Source: Acidobacteriota bacterium (GTDB lineage Bacteria > Acidobacteriota > Terriglobia > Acidiferrales > UBA7541). Taken from it: DNA of 64,000 nt. A program made the position numbers and the translations under genes. Below are positions 63,702 through 64,000 of this stretch, one piece after another. The stretch spans positions 62,001 to 126,000 of the forward strand of contig JAJYLB010000003.1 of the NCBI GenBank assembly GCA_021788095.1, read 5' to 3'. Each line of letters starts with the position of its first letter. The stretch's first letter is position 1. The notes beneath the pieces were generated by a model. The model was not told where the DNA came from and ran no database searches. It worked only from the letters and a program-made list of their open reading frames with translations.

Positions 63702-63732
63702 ATTATAAATGCCGGGCGAAAGTCGGGTCAAA
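63702..63732 (-). promoter_or_regulatory. candidate promoter of efp
   Basis: On the minus strand TTGACC (63727-63732) and TATAAT (63702-63707) are separated by 19 bp, a rather long spacer. Transcription would start about 70 bases before the efp ATG. Confidence 0.5.
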
Positions 63733-63867
63733 CCCCCAACCCCCGAACGGCGCCGTTTCCCGCTCACTCCCTCGAAGCTTATACTGGACGCATCGGGGGC
63801 GCGAAGCAGGACTCTTGACTCCGTAGTCTTCCGACAGGGTTTTGCAGGCGAAAGCGAGGTCCCGGGA

Positions 63868-64000
63868 TGAAGAATCTCCTCGTCCAAATCTGGCGGGATC
63901 TCCAATTCGCTCTTCGCAGCCTCAACAAGGACCGGCGATTCACGCTGCTGGCCGTCCTCGCGCTGGCGCTGGGCATCGGCTCGGTCACGGTGATCTTCAG
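63868..64000 (+). CDS. ADOP-type ABC permease, N-terminal part (runs off the right edge)
   Basis: The visible 44 residues, starting MKNLLVQIWRDLQFALRSLN and continuing TLLAVLALALGIGSVTVIF, are the typical start of acidobacterial duplicated orphan permeases: a short amphipathic RDLxxALRxLxKxxxFT segment and the first membrane helix LALGIGxxTxIF. A TATACT at 63781 may be its -10 box. The rest lies outside the window. No PadR gene is adjacent at this edge, unlike the remnant at 18.3 kb. Confidence 0.85.

Overview
This 64 kb, GC-rich window looks like chromosomal DNA of an Acidobacteriota member (possibly Solibacter/Bryobacter-like; lineage is inferred from gene content only). The clues are a truncated and a starting ADOP-type permease with a PadR regulator, a Ser/Thr kinase fused to TPRs, a CadC-like winged-helix/TPR protein, an FG-GAP/ASPIC protein beside a multihaem cytochrome, a small protein ending in PRCEH, and many short palindromic intergenic repeats.

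Region 1 (1-14.9 kb, + strand) is a fused S10-spc-alpha ribosomal protein cluster: the end of rplD, then rplW, rplB, an unidentified CPFC-containing small gene, rpsS, rplV, rpsC, rplP, rpmC, rpsQ, rplN, rplX, rplE, rpsN, rpsH, rplF, rplR, rpsE, rpmD, rplO, secY, adk, map, infA, rpmJ, rpsM, rpsK, rpsD, rpoA and rplQ. Most genes overlap or lie within 20 bp. The exceptions are the extra ORF between rplB and rpsS and a palindrome-rich spacer before rplQ.

Region 2 (14.9-22 kb) is accessory and decaying DNA: an orphan antitoxin-like gene, an IS1380-family element inserted in an IS1-like transposase remnant, a complete AbrB/PIN toxin-antitoxin pair with a visible promoter and operator, an ADOP permease remnant with an intact PadR gene, a pseudogene of an S53 (sedolisin) protease, and lineage-type hypotheticals.

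Region 3 (22-36 kb) holds gatC-gatA, a MITE-like palindromic element, a marR-ClC channel pair, a NYN/LOTUS protein, a ComM-type AAA+ protein, and a minus-strand operon of a multihaem cytochrome, an ASPIC/FG-GAP lipoprotein and a Tat-exported protein.

Region 4 (36-48 kb) is mostly + strand housekeeping: an anti-sigma-type kinase, a TPR membrane protein, dGTPase, DUF177-rpmF-plsX-fabD-fabG-acpP-fabF (no fabH), and etfB-etfA followed by ETF-quinone oxidoreductase, with a hicBA module on the opposite strand between them.

Region 5 (48-64 kb) encodes a secreted M3 peptidase, a 994-aa kinase/TPR protein with palindromic repeats inside its coding sequence, a CadC-like TPR regulator, rlmN, an M16 peptidase, an MBL-fold hydrolase whose most plausible start is ATT, a DmpA-type peptidase bracketed by a duplication of the hydrolase 3' end, purB, efp, and the first codons of an ADOP permease. 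No tRNA, rRNA or CRISPR array was seen.
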